DNA from: Streptomyces guryensis
GTDB lineage: Bacteria; Actinomycetota; Actinomycetes; Streptomycetales; Streptomycetaceae
Reading direction: 5' to 3'
NCBI RefSeq assembly: GCF_021261325.1
Contig: NZ_JAJSBI010000009.1
Location: 1 to 64,000, forward strand
DNA: 64,000 bases
Shown here: positions 26,205-34,982 of the stretch, piece after piece
Layout of the letters: each line of letters begins with the position of its first letter
Position numbering within the stretch: the first letter of the stretch is position 1
The notes under the pieces: model-generated
Told to the model about the DNA's origin: nothing
The model's database searches: none
The model's input: the letters and a program-made list of their open reading frames with translations, nothing else
Program-made: the position numbers and the translations under genes

Positions 26205-26831
26205 ATGACCCTCCAAATAGGTGACCTCGCCCCGGATTTCACGGCAGAGTCCGCCACCGGTGAACTGCGTTTTCATGAATGGCTCGGCGAGAGTTGGGGA
26301 ATATTGTTCTCCCATCCCGCCGACTTCACTCCGGTCTGCACCACGGAGCTCGGTGCGGCCGCCCGACTTGAACCCGAATTTGCCAGGCGTGACACGAAGA
26401 TCGCTGCGGTGTCGGTCGACTCCGCCAAGAACCACCGCACCTGGGCGAAGGACATCGCCGAGACGCAGGGCGCCCAGGTCAACTTCCCTATGATCGCCGA
26501 CAGTGATCGGTCTGTTGCAGACCTCTATGGGATGATCCACCCGAACGCATCCGACACAGCGACGGTGCGCACCGTCTTCGTCATCGGGCCCGACAAGAAG
26601 ATCAAGCTGACCATGACATATCCGGCCAGCACGGGGCGGAACTTCGCAGAGATTCTTCGAGTACTGGACTCTCTGCAGCTCACGGCTCAGCACCAACTGG
26701 CCACGCCTGCGGACTGGCAGCAGGGCCAGGAGGTCGTCATCACCGCTGCTGTAAGTGAGGAAGAGGCAGCCATTCGGTTTCCCGGATATCGAACGGTGAG
26801 GCCATACCTGCGCCTGACGGACCAGCCGTAG
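26205..26831 (+). CDS. 1-Cys peroxiredoxin (Prx6/AhpC-TSA family)
   Basis: 208 aa. Reduces peroxides with a single peroxidatic Cys, in HPADFTPVCTTELGAAARL (about residue 44). Arg and the long C-terminal dimerisation arm (DWQQGQEVVITAAVSEEEA, RFPGYRTVRPYLR) are as in Prx6-type enzymes, and no resolving Cys is seen. Start ATG 26205 follows AAGGAG. It stands alone between decayed genes, probably conserved for oxidative-stress defence. Confidence 0.92.
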   Translation: MTLQIGDLAPDFTAESATGELRFHEWLGESWGILFSHPADFTPVCTTELGAAARLEPEFARRDTKIAAVSVDSAKNHRTWAKDIAETQGAQVNFPMIADSDRSVADLYGMIHPNASDTATVRTVFVIGPDKKIKLTMTYPASTGRNFAEILRVLDSLQLTAQHQLATPADWQQGQEVVITAAVSEEEAAIRFPGYRTVRPYLRLTDQP

Positions 26832-26949
26832 TCTCCCGCTGCCCATACCAGCCAATAGGGCCAGTCCCGGTCGACGGCCACAGACCGAGCCGTCTGAAGC
26901 AGCGATCTCGATCAGCTGCACCGTGATCGCGCCGGGACCGGACCCCACG

Positions 26950-27830
26950 TCGATGATCCGTGCGCAGGGGACCGTTCCCTGGCGGCCGGTCCACAGGCAT
27001 GTGCGCAGGTGGTGCTGCCCAGCAGCAGATCGATTCCGTCGGCGGCGCCGTCCGCGAGCGCGGTGGCGGGGTCCCGGGGCAGCACGTCCCCGTCCCGGCC
27101 AGGTGGAACCCGCCCCCGCCGCCGAGGAGTGGGTTGCCGGAGCTGTTGCCGGCGGCCTGGGCGGCGAGGAGTGCAGAACGTTTGACTCCGGTGAATGCCT
27201 CCGCGGTGGGTGGGACACCGAGACGGCGGGCGATGGCGAGGGTGGTCTTCCGTGCCTCTGCCTGGGGCAGCGCCATGGGCGGTCCGCTCTGGAGCGCGGC
27301 CCGCCGGAAGAGGCCCTTGGAGTGCGGGCTGGCGAGCAGACCGGCGATGCTGATGGCGTCGGCCGACTCGCCGAACACCGTGACATGCGCCGGGTAGCCG
27401 CCGAAGGCCAGGATGTTCTCCCGGACCCAGCGAGCGCGGCCAGATGGTTGCGCAGGCCTAGATTCGCGGGCGCGTCGGGGAAGACGCCGTATCCCTCGAT
27501 GCCCAGACCGTAGTTGAGGGAGACCAGTACGACGCCGTCATGGGCGAAGGCCCGGCCGTCGTGGACCGGCACGGCGGAGGAGCAGTGGCACAGCGAGCCG
27601 CCGTGGATCCACACCATGACGGGCAGCAGGTCGCCCTCGGGCGCGGGGGTCCAGACGTTGAAGTTGAGGCAGCCGTCGCTCGGAATGTCGGGGTCGGGCA
27701 GCAGCGCGTCCAAGGCCGAGCCGTAGGGATGCTTCGGCGCGGTGGGGCCGAAGGCGGTGGCCTCGCGTATGCCTTCCCAGGGCGCGACGGGCGGCGACCT
27801 TGCCGTTGACCGAGTCGGTGAGCATGACGA
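26950..27830 (-). pseudogene. Type B carboxylesterase, several frameshifts
   Basis: Minus-strand pieces in different frames reconstruct a carboxylesterase. PWEGIREATAFGPTAPKHP and VMVWIHGGSLCHCSSAVP with LVSLNYGLGIEGYGVFPDAP and NLGLRNHLAAL are in one frame. Near 27430 the reading shifts, and VTVFGESADAISIAGLLASP (Ser elbow FGESA) continues through AALQSGPPMALPQAEARKT to GVPPTAEAF. A further shift lies near 27060. The N-terminal leader and C-terminal third are missing. Boundaries are approximate. Confidence 0.75.
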
Positions 27831-27923
27831 GGCAGAACGGGCAGGCGGTGGAGTTCGGACTCCGTCAGCGTCCAGGAGCGCACGGCCCATCCCGGCGGCC
27901 CTGGTCGCCGAGAGGTCCTCGTC

Positions 27924-28200
27924 GTGACGCTGGACATCGCCTCCCAGGTCCTCAAGTCCCGCAACGCCGGCGTGTTGCGCACCGGCTCCGTTGCCCTGCG
28001 CTCCTCCGAAGCCCTGATGGCGCACGTGGTCGCGCTGGCCATGCGGGACGCCGGTCTCGCCCCCGGCGCCCTCCAGCTCACTCCCCACGAAGGCCGGTGC
28101 GCCACCCACGCCCTGGTGTCACTGCCCGATCTCGTCCCGCTCGTCATCCTGCGCGACAGCGGCGAAAGCAGACCCGCGACCCCGGCTGGCCTTGCGGTCG
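27924..28200 (+). pseudogene. Glutamate-5-semialdehyde dehydrogenase (ProA)-like fragment
   Basis: About 85 residues resemble the NAD(P)-binding half of ProA-type aldehyde dehydrogenases: TLDIASQVLKSRNAGVLRTG, SVALRSSEALMAHVVALAM, ALVSLPDLVPLVILRDSGES. The frame then runs into unrelated Pro/Arg-rich sequence. The catalytic-Cys region is absent, so it is a relic. Confidence 0.6.
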
Positions 28201-28637
28201 CCGGAGTCATCGACGACCAGGACCCCGCCCCAGGTGTGGGGCGGGGTCCGGGTCAGCCACGGATGGGCCGGCGTCCGGCGCGACCACGGGCCGCCGGTCG
28301 GTGCTGAACATCTCCGACGTCTCCTGCCTGAGTCCCCCGCGTTCTGCCAGGTGCCTGGCCTTCGAGCGCACCTCCTCGACCTGCGCCGGCGTCGTCCCCA
28401 GGCCCAGCTCCACCGCGATCTTCTGAGCCTTCGCCGGTCCCCTGTTCGCCACTCCTCCAGCGCGCCCGGAATCCGCTGGTGGTCCGGTGCCGGCACCGTC
28501 ACCCAGGCCCTTGGCCCCAGCGCGCCTGCTGCGCCGAGGCGCGTCCCTCCGGGCCGAGCTTCTGGTGATGCCACGAGAACGCGGCGCGGCCACCACCTTC
28601 CACACTCCGTGGCACTACCAGCCCACGGACCGGCTGC
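28201..28637. other. Decayed sequence between ProA-like relic and SpoIIE gene
   Basis: No intact gene. A minus-strand frame near 28310-28450 contains a helical charged segment (AKAQKIAVELGLGTTPAQVE) that looks protein-like, but I cannot assign it and it has no start or ribosome site. Confidence 0.35.
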
Positions 28638-30920
28638 ATGTTCGAGGCAGGCAGGCGGATGCCCGCCCACCCGTTTTGCCCGTACATTGTGGATGTGGGT
28701 ACCGACGCCCATGCCTTCATCAGCGATCTCGCTCGAGGGCTCGAGCCCCGAGCGGATCAATTGGTCGATGCGTCGCTGCAGTGCTTGCGCTCGGAGCTTC
28801 CGAAGGTGTGGGCATACCGGGACATAGCCGCTGTGCTGCCAGTGGCTGCGTCGGAACACGTCACCACCCTTCTGGATTTTCTCGAGCAGGGCACAGAGAC
28901 CGATGTGAAGACGCCGCCTGCCGCCATTGAGCTCGCTCGCCTACTCGCCAAGCACAGGGTGCCGATCAGTGACCTCCTACGCATCTATCGGCTGGTCCAG
29001 GCTCGTCTTGTTCATCTGCTCTACGAGGAGACAAGCCGTCTCACCGACGCCCCGGAGCTGATCAACGCGGCAACGGTCGCACTGAGCGCGATGGGTTTCG
29101 AGTACGTCGATCGCACCGCGGAGCAGGCCGTCGCGGCGTACCAGCAGGAACGCGACCGCTGGCTGCAGCGGCGGCTGAGCGTGATCAACGAGGCCAACAC
29201 GCGGATCGGAACCACCCTGGACACCGCCTGCACCGCCCAGGAACTGGCAGACGTCGGTACCGACCGCTTCGCTGACCTGGTCACCGTCGACCTACTCGAC
29301 TCCGCGCTCCAGGAGGGGGACTCCGCGCTCCAGGTGGGGGGCGTGGTGCCGGCCCACGTTGCGTCGGCAGTCCGTCGGGTCGCCCAGCAATCCGTCTTGG
29401 ATGGCTGCCCGGACTCAGCAGTCGACACCGGGGAAAGGCACACATATCCCGAGGGGTCGGAGCCTGCTCGCTCACTCGCCACTGGACAGCCCCTGCGGCA
29501 CGACATTGCGGGTTCGGACGTTCCGCCATGGTTGGCGGCTTCCCCGGACCGCAGACGTGCCCTGCGGATCTTCGGCATCCACTCAGTGCTCCTGGTCCCG
29601 CTGTGGGCCCGCGGAACCCCCCTGGGCCTCGTGCAGTTCATCCGCCACCGAACCGCAGTCCCGTTCGACGACGAGGATCTGCGCCTGGCCCACGAGATCG
29701 CGTCCAGAGCAGCCGTGTACATCGACAACGCCCGGCGCTACACCCACGAGCGTTCCACGGCGCTCACGCTCCAGCGCAGCCTGCTCCAGCATCAGGTGCC
29801 CGAACAGTCCGCCGTAGAGACCGCCTGCCGCTACCTGCCCTGCGGATCCCGGGCAGGCGTGGGCGGCGACTGGTACGACGTGATCCCGCTGTCCGGTGCC
29901 CGCGTCGCACTCGTGGTGGGTGACGTTGTCGGCCGCGGCCTCCACGCCTCTGCCACCATGGGCCGCCTGCGGACGGCCGTCCGCACGCTCGCGGACATCG
30001 ACCTGATGCCCGACGAACTGCTCACCCACCTCGATGACGTGGTCATCCGTATTCAGCGTGAGCAGGAGCGGGGTGCGGAGATGAGCGCGACCTGCCTGTA
30101 CGCGGTCTACGACCCGGTCTCCCGCCTGTGCTCCCTGGCCAGCGCCGGACACGTTCCACCGGCCGTCGTCACCCCCCTGGACTCCGGCGGCCACAGCCCA
30201 GCCCTCCGGGCGGTCGGCTTCCCGGAACTGTCCATCGGCCCGCCTCTGGGCCTGGGCGGCCTCCCCTTTGAAACAGCCCAATTCCAACTGCCGGAAGGCA
30301 GTCTCCTGGTCCTGTACACCGACGGCCTCATCCAAAGCCGCGCTCGCGACGTGGACACCGCAATCACGCTGCTGCACAACGTCCTTGCCCGAGCACCCGT
30401 TTCGTTGGAGGCGACCTGCGAGGACCTGCTGTCCGCGCTGCTGCCCGACAGCCCCACCGATGACATCGCTCTTCTCGTGGCGCGAACCCGAGCGCTCGAC
30501 GCCAGGCAGGTCGCCACATTGGATCTCCCCTCCGACCCGGCGTTCGTGGCCGGCGCCCGCACCTACGCATCCGACCAACTGGCAGCCTGGGGCCTGGAAG
30601 AACTGTCCTTCACCACGGAGCTCATGGTCAGCGAACTGGTGACCAACGCCATCCGCTACGGCAAAGCCCCCATACAGCTGCGGATGATCCTCCAGTCCAC
30701 TCTGACGTGCGAGGTCTCCGACGCCAGCAGCACCGCCCCGCACCTGCGCCATGCCCGGGTCTTCGACGAAGGCGGCCGTGGCCTGCTCCTGGTCGCCCAG
30801 CTCGCCGAGCGCTGGGGCGCACGGCACAGCGGTGAGGGCAAGGTCATCTGGGCCGAACAGGCCCTCCCGGGCAGAGGCAGCTCCGAGCTCAGGTCTGTGA
30901 CGGCGCCCTTGAGACCGTAG
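28638..30920 (+). CDS. Multidomain SpoIIE phosphatase with GAF and RsbW-like kinase domains
   Basis: 760 aa soluble signalling protein. In order: PucR/RsbRD-like helical sensor (~20-175); GAF domain (~185-375, SVLLVPLWARGTPLGLVQFI); PP2C/SpoIIE phosphatase (~385-610; VGGDWYDVIPLSG and VGDVVGRGLHASATMGRLR carry metal Asp residues, SPTDDIALLVAR the last); histidine-kinase-like ATPase (~620-745; ELMVSELVTNAIRYG N-box, DEGGRGLLLVAQLAERWG G-box). It likely both dephosphorylates an anti-anti-sigma factor and phosphorylates or binds a partner. Residues near 220-235 hold a perfect 7-residue tandem repeat. The start is uncertain; GTG 28689 or 28695 would trim an odd N-terminus. Confidence 0.88.
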   Translation: MFEAGRRMPAHPFCPYIVDVGTDAHAFISDLARGLEPRADQLVDASLQCLRSELPKVWAYRDIAAVLPVAASEHVTTLLDFLEQGTETDVKTPPAAIELARLLAKHRVPISDLLRIYRLVQARLVHLLYEETSRLTDAPELINAATVALSAMGFEYVDRTAEQAVAAYQQERDRWLQRRLSVINEANTRIGTTLDTACTAQELADVGTDRFADLVTVDLLDSALQEGDSALQVGGVVPAHVASAVRRVAQQSVLDGCPDSAVDTGERHTYPEGSEPARSLATGQPLRHDIAGSDVPPWLAASPDRRRALRIFGIHSVLLVPLWARGTPLGLVQFIRHRTAVPFDDEDLRLAHEIASRAAVYIDNARRYTHERSTALTLQRSLLQHQVPEQSAVETACRYLPCGSRAGVGGDWYDVIPLSGARVALVVGDVVGRGLHASATMGRLRTAVRTLADIDLMPDELLTHLDDVVIRIQREQERGAEMSATCLYAVYDPVSRLCSLASAGHVPPAVVTPLDSGGHSPALRAVGFPELSIGPPLGLGGLPFETAQFQLPEGSLLVLYTDGLIQSRARDVDTAITLLHNVLARAPVSLEATCEDLLSALLPDSPTDDIALLVARTRALDARQVATLDLPSDPAFVAGARTYASDQLAAWGLEELSFTTELMVSELVTNAIRYGKAPIQLRMILQSTLTCEVSDASSTAPHLRHARVFDEGGRGLLLVAQLAERWGARHSGEGKVIWAEQALPGRGSSELRSVTAPLRP
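29298..29339 (+). repeat. 21-bp tandem duplication inside the SpoIIE gene
   Basis: GACTCCGCGCTCCAGG occurs at 29298 and again at 29319, giving two in-frame copies of DSALQ(E/V)G early in the GAF domain. The reading frame is kept, so the protein gains or loses seven residues with copy number. Confidence 0.7.
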
Positions 30921-30965
30921 AGAGACGAGATCACCCGGGGCCGGCTCGGGGCTTGCGGAGCACGC

Positions 30966-32018
30966 TCAGTCGATGAGGGCGGACTGAGCTTTCGGTACCA
31001 GTCCTTCGCGTCGCAGTCTGGAAGGTGACGTGTCGAACCACCGACGTACCGCACGAGTGAGGCTGGACTGTTCCTGCATCCCCAGGCTGGCCGCGATCTG
31101 CGAGAAGGACAGGTCGGTCGTCGTGATCAAGTGCAGGGCCTGACTCCGGCGTACACGATCGACGACGCCGGAGAAGGTCGTGCCCTCCTTGGACAGGGAC
31201 CGCTGCACTGAACGCGGGTGGAGACTCAGCAGGCGCGCGACTTTCGACAGGTCCGGACCGCTGGATCCGAGCTGTTCGCTGAGAATCGCTGCGACCAGGT
31301 CCGACATCGGCACGTGCTGGTGGCCGAAGTGCGTTTCGAGATGGTCCATCGCGATGTCGTGAAGCAGGTCGTCGCCGCCCCTGACCGGTGTCGAGAACAG
31401 GTGGCTCGGGACACGCAGGGCCGCGCTCGGACAGTCGAATCTGACCTCGGCCCCGAAGTACGCCCGGTAGGAGCTTTCCTGTGCCAGGCGAGGGTGTGGC
31501 AGCAGGACCGAACGCAGTCCGTAGGGTGCGGCGCCGTGGAGCAGCGTCAGAACTCGGTGGACGATCCCGATGCCGTAGTCGATCGCCTGTGGTGAGGCGT
31601 TGATGCCCGTGGTCGTGTAGCGGAGGCCGACCACACCGGGGCTTCCCAGCGGATCGTCGGCTTCCTCGAGTGAGAGGGCCGGGCTGTAGACGAACAGGTA
31701 CCGGCTCGCGCACTCGACGGCCTCGCCGATCGTGCGTGAGTTCTCCATGGCGATCGCCAGCGGTCCCAGCACATGCAGATCCTGCTGCGCCGCCATCCTC
31801 AACCCGAGGTCCGGAATCGCGAATCGGCGGGCCGTTTCCTCGAGAACGCGCTCGACCAGTCGGAGACTGGCGAACGAATTGCCCTCGGCGATCCTCGCCT
31901 CGTCGAAGCCGTATGCCGCGAGGAGTTCCGGGCCCGAGCCGCCGATCTCGGTGACGAGCGCGGAGAGCCCCCGCAGGGCAGAGCACCGGACAGGAAGATC
32001 GGTGTCACGCAAGGACAA
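30966..32018 (-). CDS. AraC-family regulator with arabinose-binding-2-type sensor
   Basis: 350 aa. N-terminal sensor ~10-200 of the type seen in OruR/ArgR-like AraC proteins (FAIPDLGLRMAAQQDLHVLG). C-terminal double HTH ~255-345 (VARLLSLHPRSVQRSLSKEG, LSFSQIAASLGMQEQSSLTR). The track start is TTG 32018, but TTG 32012 has AAGGA seven bases upstream and is the better choice. Divergent from the AraC-type gene at 32113; convergent with the SpoIIE gene. Probably regulates the hydrolase/ligase set to its right. Confidence 0.85.
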   Translation of the reverse strand: MSLRDTDLPVRCSALRGLSALVTEIGGSGPELLAAYGFDEARIAEGNSFASLRLVERVLEETARRFAIPDLGLRMAAQQDLHVLGPLAIAMENSRTIGEAVECASRYLFVYSPALSLEEADDPLGSPGVVGLRYTTTGINASPQAIDYGIGIVHRVLTLLHGAAPYGLRSVLLPHPRLAQESSYRAYFGAEVRFDCPSAALRVPSHLFSTPVRGGDDLLHDIAMDHLETHFGHQHVPMSDLVAAILSEQLGSSGPDLSKVARLLSLHPRSVQRSLSKEGTTFSGVVDRVRRSQALHLITTTDLSFSQIAASLGMQEQSSLTRAVRRWFDTSPSRLRREGLVPKAQSALID

Positions 32019-32025
32019 ATCCTTG
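32010..32025. promoter_or_regulatory. Inverted repeat at the AraC gene start
   Basis: CAAGGA-caaa-TCCTTG spans the TTG start and AAGGA ribosome site of the minus-strand AraC gene. In mRNA it could fold and hide the ribosome site; in DNA it could be an operator. Evidence is the symmetry only. Confidence 0.35.
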
Positions 32026-32112
32026 TCGCCTCAGGGCAAGTACCGGAATGTTTCAACGAAGCAAACTACACGTCACGACCGAGAGGACAGCTTCTACCGA
32101 GCTGGAGCCGAA

Positions 32113-33066
32113 GTGACTGTCGCCCCACCCATGCTAAGCCCCGCCGACCTGCTGACACCCGAAGAGTTGGACGTCCGCTGGAGGCTCGCCGTCCGCGACC
32201 GCCTGGCCTCCATGGACCTGCGGCTCACAGGGCCGGCCAAGCGCCTCGGATCTGCTGAGGGACTGGACCTCGGAGACCTTCTCATCACCGACTGGGTGTG
32301 CGCGCAGGTCGAAGGGACCCGAGGCAGAAACGCAGTGCGTCAGGACGACGACGCGCTGCTGCTCCTCGCTGCCAGCGCCGGCCGGCAGATCATCGAGACC
32401 GCTGACGAGACCGTCGTTCTGCGACCAGGAACGGTTCTCATCATGAGCACCCGCACCACCGGGCGGTTCGTCATCCCGGATCACCTGGCCAAACGAACGG
32501 TCCGGGTGCCCATGAGCGCGCTGTCCTCGTTCGACGCGGGGGGCGGTGCACCCGGTTGCCTGCTCCTGGACACGGCTCAGAGCCCTTTGGCCAACCTCCT
32601 CCACGGCTTCCTCATGAGCCTGGACCGTCACATCGGGCGGATGTCCGCGGCGGAGGTCGAGGGAGCGCGCAACGCCCTCCTCGTCCTGATCGCCGGCATG
32701 ATCCGTGCGGGTCGACCCCACATCGGCGACGACGAGTTCCTGCAGTTGTTCCGACGGCGGCTGGAAGACTGGATCATCGACCATCTCGCCGGTGGACCGG
32801 TCAGGGTCGCCGACCTCGCCGCCGCCCACAGCGTTTCTCCGAGGACGGTCCACCGGGCCTTCGCGTCGACCGGGGACACCGTCGGGACGGTCATCCGCAT
32901 GCACCGCCTGGCGGCGGCCAGAGGCGACCTGGTGAACACGAACCTCTGCATCGCCGCGATCGCGCACCGGTGGGGCTTCTGCGATGCCAGCCACTTCGGA
33001 CGGGAGTTCCGTCGAGAGTTCTCGCTGTCGCCCGGCGACTACCGGGAAGCCCACGGATGCGCCTGA
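32113..33066 (+). CDS. AraC-family regulator, AraC_binding_2-type
   Basis: 317 aa from GTG 32113 (TGGAG six bases upstream). The N-terminal cupin-like sensor (~30-190) has LLLLAASAGRQIIETADETV and VLRPGTVLIMSTRTTGRFVI. The C-terminal AraC HTH is ~215-315 (VRVADLAAAHSVSPRTVHRA, IAAIAHRWGFCDASHFGREF, SPGDYREAH). Divergent from 30966-32018, with only ~95 bp between starts, and upstream of the hydrolase gene at 33240. The N-terminal domains of the two AraC proteins are unrelated, so two signals may be integrated. Confidence 0.88.
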   Translation: MTVAPPMLSPADLLTPEELDVRWRLAVRDRLASMDLRLTGPAKRLGSAEGLDLGDLLITDWVCAQVEGTRGRNAVRQDDDALLLLAASAGRQIIETADETVVLRPGTVLIMSTRTTGRFVIPDHLAKRTVRVPMSALSSFDAGGGAPGCLLLDTAQSPLANLLHGFLMSLDRHIGRMSAAEVEGARNALLVLIAGMIRAGRPHIGDDEFLQLFRRRLEDWIIDHLAGGPVRVADLAAAHSVSPRTVHRAFASTGDTVGTVIRMHRLAAARGDLVNTNLCIAAIAHRWGFCDASHFGREFRREFSLSPGDYREAHGCA

Positions 33067-33164
33067 CCGTCTCCTCGTAGGCCGTGGCACACCCGTACCA
33101 GCCCGCGGCGCGATCCTTCTATGAGCCCTCACATGCATTCGTGGATTCTGGGCCCGGCACCACT

Positions 33165-33193
33165 ACTCGCGAGTGTCGGATCACTCCGAGTGA
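33165..33193. promoter_or_regulatory. Pair of inverted repeats upstream of the hydrolase gene
   Basis: ACTCGCGAGTG (33165-33175) and TCACTCCGAGTGA (33181-33193) are two related short palindromes sharing ACTC...GAGTG, 47 bp or more before the start at 33240. They could be sites for one of the adjacent AraC-type regulators. Confidence 0.4.
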
Positions 33194-33239
33194 ACCTCCA
33201 CACGACCGACGGACCATCGCAAGCGAATCGGAAGATCCC

Positions 33240-34145
33240 ATGAATCGAGAAGACATCGAGTTCCAGGGCGAGGGCGGCGTCACCCTCCGGGGCTGGTTCT
33301 ATCCGGCCAGGAACACCATCACGCCGGCACCGGTCGTGGTCCTGGCGCACGGGCTGTCATGCGTCAAGGAGATGCACCTCGACGACTATGCCGTGGTCTT
33401 CTCAGAAGCCGGCCTCAACGTGCTCGCCTACGATCACCGGAACTTCGGCGACAGTGAGGGAACTCCCCGCCAGGAGGTCGACCCGGTCCTGCAGTACCGG
33501 GATTTCCGGAACGCGATCACCTACGCCACCACCCGCCCCGAGGTGGACGCGTCGAAGATCGGTATCTGGGGCTCCAGCTTCTCCGGTGGACACGTCCTCA
33601 TGGTCGCGGCGATCGACAAGAGGGTGAAGGCCGTCGTCTCCCAGGTGCCGTTCATCACCGGCCCGCGCACCCTGAGCCGGGCGATCCGGCCGGACTTCAT
33701 CCCGGTCTTCCGTGCGATCCAGGAGGGCGACCGACTCAACCGGTTCACCGGCGGAGAGCCCGCCATGCTCCCGGTCGTCGCGGCCGACCCTACGGCGCAG
33801 GCCGTGATGCCCGCGGCCGACGCCTACGAGTGGTTCAGCAAGACGTCGGCGGACCGGGCGCCCAACTGGAAGAACGAACTGACGGCTCGAAGCATGGAAA
33901 TGGTGACCGAGTACGCCCCGGGTACCTTCATCAGCCGCATCGCGCCGACCCCGCTGCTCATGATCGTGGCTGACAACGACAGGGTGGCACCGTTCGAGTT
34001 GGCCCTCGACGCCTACGAAGAGGCCCGGGAGCCGAAGCAGATCATCGTCAAGCAGGGCGGCCACTTCGACTTCTACAGCGGCCCCGGCTTCGACGAGCTC
34101 TCCGCAGCCGCACGGGACCACTTCGTCAAGCACCTCCGGGGCTGA
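33240..34145 (+). CDS. Alpha/beta hydrolase, paralogue of 16608-17504
   Basis: 301 aa. FQGEGGVTLRGWFYPARN, VLAHGLSCVKEMHLDDYAVV, nucleophile elbow GIWGSSFSGGHVLM (Ser), LLMIVADNDRVAP (acid) and VKQGGHFDFYSG (His). Order, length and motifs match the hydrolase at 16608-17504 along the whole sequence. CGGAAGATCCC precedes the ATG. Followed by tautomerase, metallo-hydrolase and acyl-CoA ligase genes in the same direction, a probable catabolic operon. Confidence 0.87.
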   Translation: MNREDIEFQGEGGVTLRGWFYPARNTITPAPVVVLAHGLSCVKEMHLDDYAVVFSEAGLNVLAYDHRNFGDSEGTPRQEVDPVLQYRDFRNAITYATTRPEVDASKIGIWGSSFSGGHVLMVAAIDKRVKAVVSQVPFITGPRTLSRAIRPDFIPVFRAIQEGDRLNRFTGGEPAMLPVVAADPTAQAVMPAADAYEWFSKTSADRAPNWKNELTARSMEMVTEYAPGTFISRIAPTPLLMIVADNDRVAPFELALDAYEEAREPKQIIVKQGGHFDFYSGPGFDELSAAARDHFVKHLRG

Positions 34146-34210
34146 GCCCCCTCCTGAGCAGCGTCACGAGCCGCACCTCCCGTCACCGATCCATCCATCA
34201 AGGAGCCGCA

Positions 34211-34654
34211 ATGCCGTACTGGGAGATCTTCACCCCCGAGAGCGCCTTCACCCCGCAGGACAAGGAACAGCTGTCCCAGAGGATCACCTCGCTCTACACG
34301 GACTACGCCTATGACCTGCCGAAGTTCTACGTCGTCGTCCTGTTCAAGGACATGCCGGCGGACACCATGTACGTCGGTGGCAAGGCGAACAACAACTTCA
34401 TACGGATCCGCACGGACCACATCGCCCGGCAGATGGACGACCCCGAGATGCGGTTCCTGTGCATGGAGGTCATCGAGGAGAAGCTGGCGCCGTTCGTGAA
34501 GGACCGCGGCTACGACTGGGAGGTCCACATCGACGAGACCCCCATGGACCTCTGGCGCGTCCAGGGCCTCGTTCCGCCTCCGCCGGAGTCCGACATCGAG
34601 AAGCTCTGGGCCAGGGAGAACCGGCCCGTCCCCTACGAGCAGCTGGCCGGCTGA
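34211..34654 (+). CDS. Tautomerase_3-type enzyme (4-oxalocrotonate tautomerase superfamily)
   Basis: 147 aa. Begins MPYWEIFTPESAFTPQDKEQ, leaving Pro as residue 1 after Met removal, the catalytic base of this superfamily. LYTDYAYDLPKFYVVVLFKD and IRIRTDHIARQM match the putative oxalocrotonate tautomerase (cis-CaaD-like) family. Likely ketonises an enol product of ring or C-C cleavage made by the neighbouring hydrolase. AAGGAG precedes the ATG; a hairpin terminator follows. Confidence 0.8.
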   Translation: MPYWEIFTPESAFTPQDKEQLSQRITSLYTDYAYDLPKFYVVVLFKDMPADTMYVGGKANNNFIRIRTDHIARQMDDPEMRFLCMEVIEEKLAPFVKDRGYDWEVHIDETPMDLWRVQGLVPPPPESDIEKLWARENRPVPYEQLAG

Positions 34655-34664
34655 CCCCCTGACC

Positions 34665-34717
34665 GAGGTCCCGAGGCACCGTGGGGGTCCTGTCCACCGT
34701 GCGGGCCCCGGGACCTC
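34665..34717 (+). terminator. Hairpin after the tautomerase gene
   Basis: GAGGTCCCG (34665-34673) pairs perfectly with CGGGACCTC (34709-34717), with a 35-base loop that can fold further. It may reduce rather than stop transcription into the next genes. Confidence 0.5.
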
Positions 34718-34982
34718 ATCCATCTCCGGATCCCGGAGGGAGACCTGGGAGCCGGGGACAGCATTGCCCATATCGACCTGCCGAACGGCGCGTCGCGCCG
34801 ACCGTCGCGATCACTCCGGCACTCTGCGCTGCCGCGGTGGTGCTTCAGAGCGACGTGGCGCTCGCATACCAGCGCTCGGCGCACTCGTTCCATGAGTCGC
34901 CGAGCGTGCGTTCATAACGTGACTTCGCCGCCGACGTGCGCAAGGCCGCGTCGGCCGACAACACCGCAACCGGAGGTACCTC

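Noticed and set aside
25872..28109. Single 745-aa minus-strand protein
   Set aside because: It joins carboxylesterase pieces with unrelated sequence and antisense of the peroxiredoxin; domain pieces lie in several frames, so it is a pseudogene plus shadow.
28207..28605. 132-aa minus-strand gene
   Set aside because: One helical segment looks protein-like, but there is no start signal and the flanks are low-complexity Arg/Gly; left as unassigned decayed sequence.
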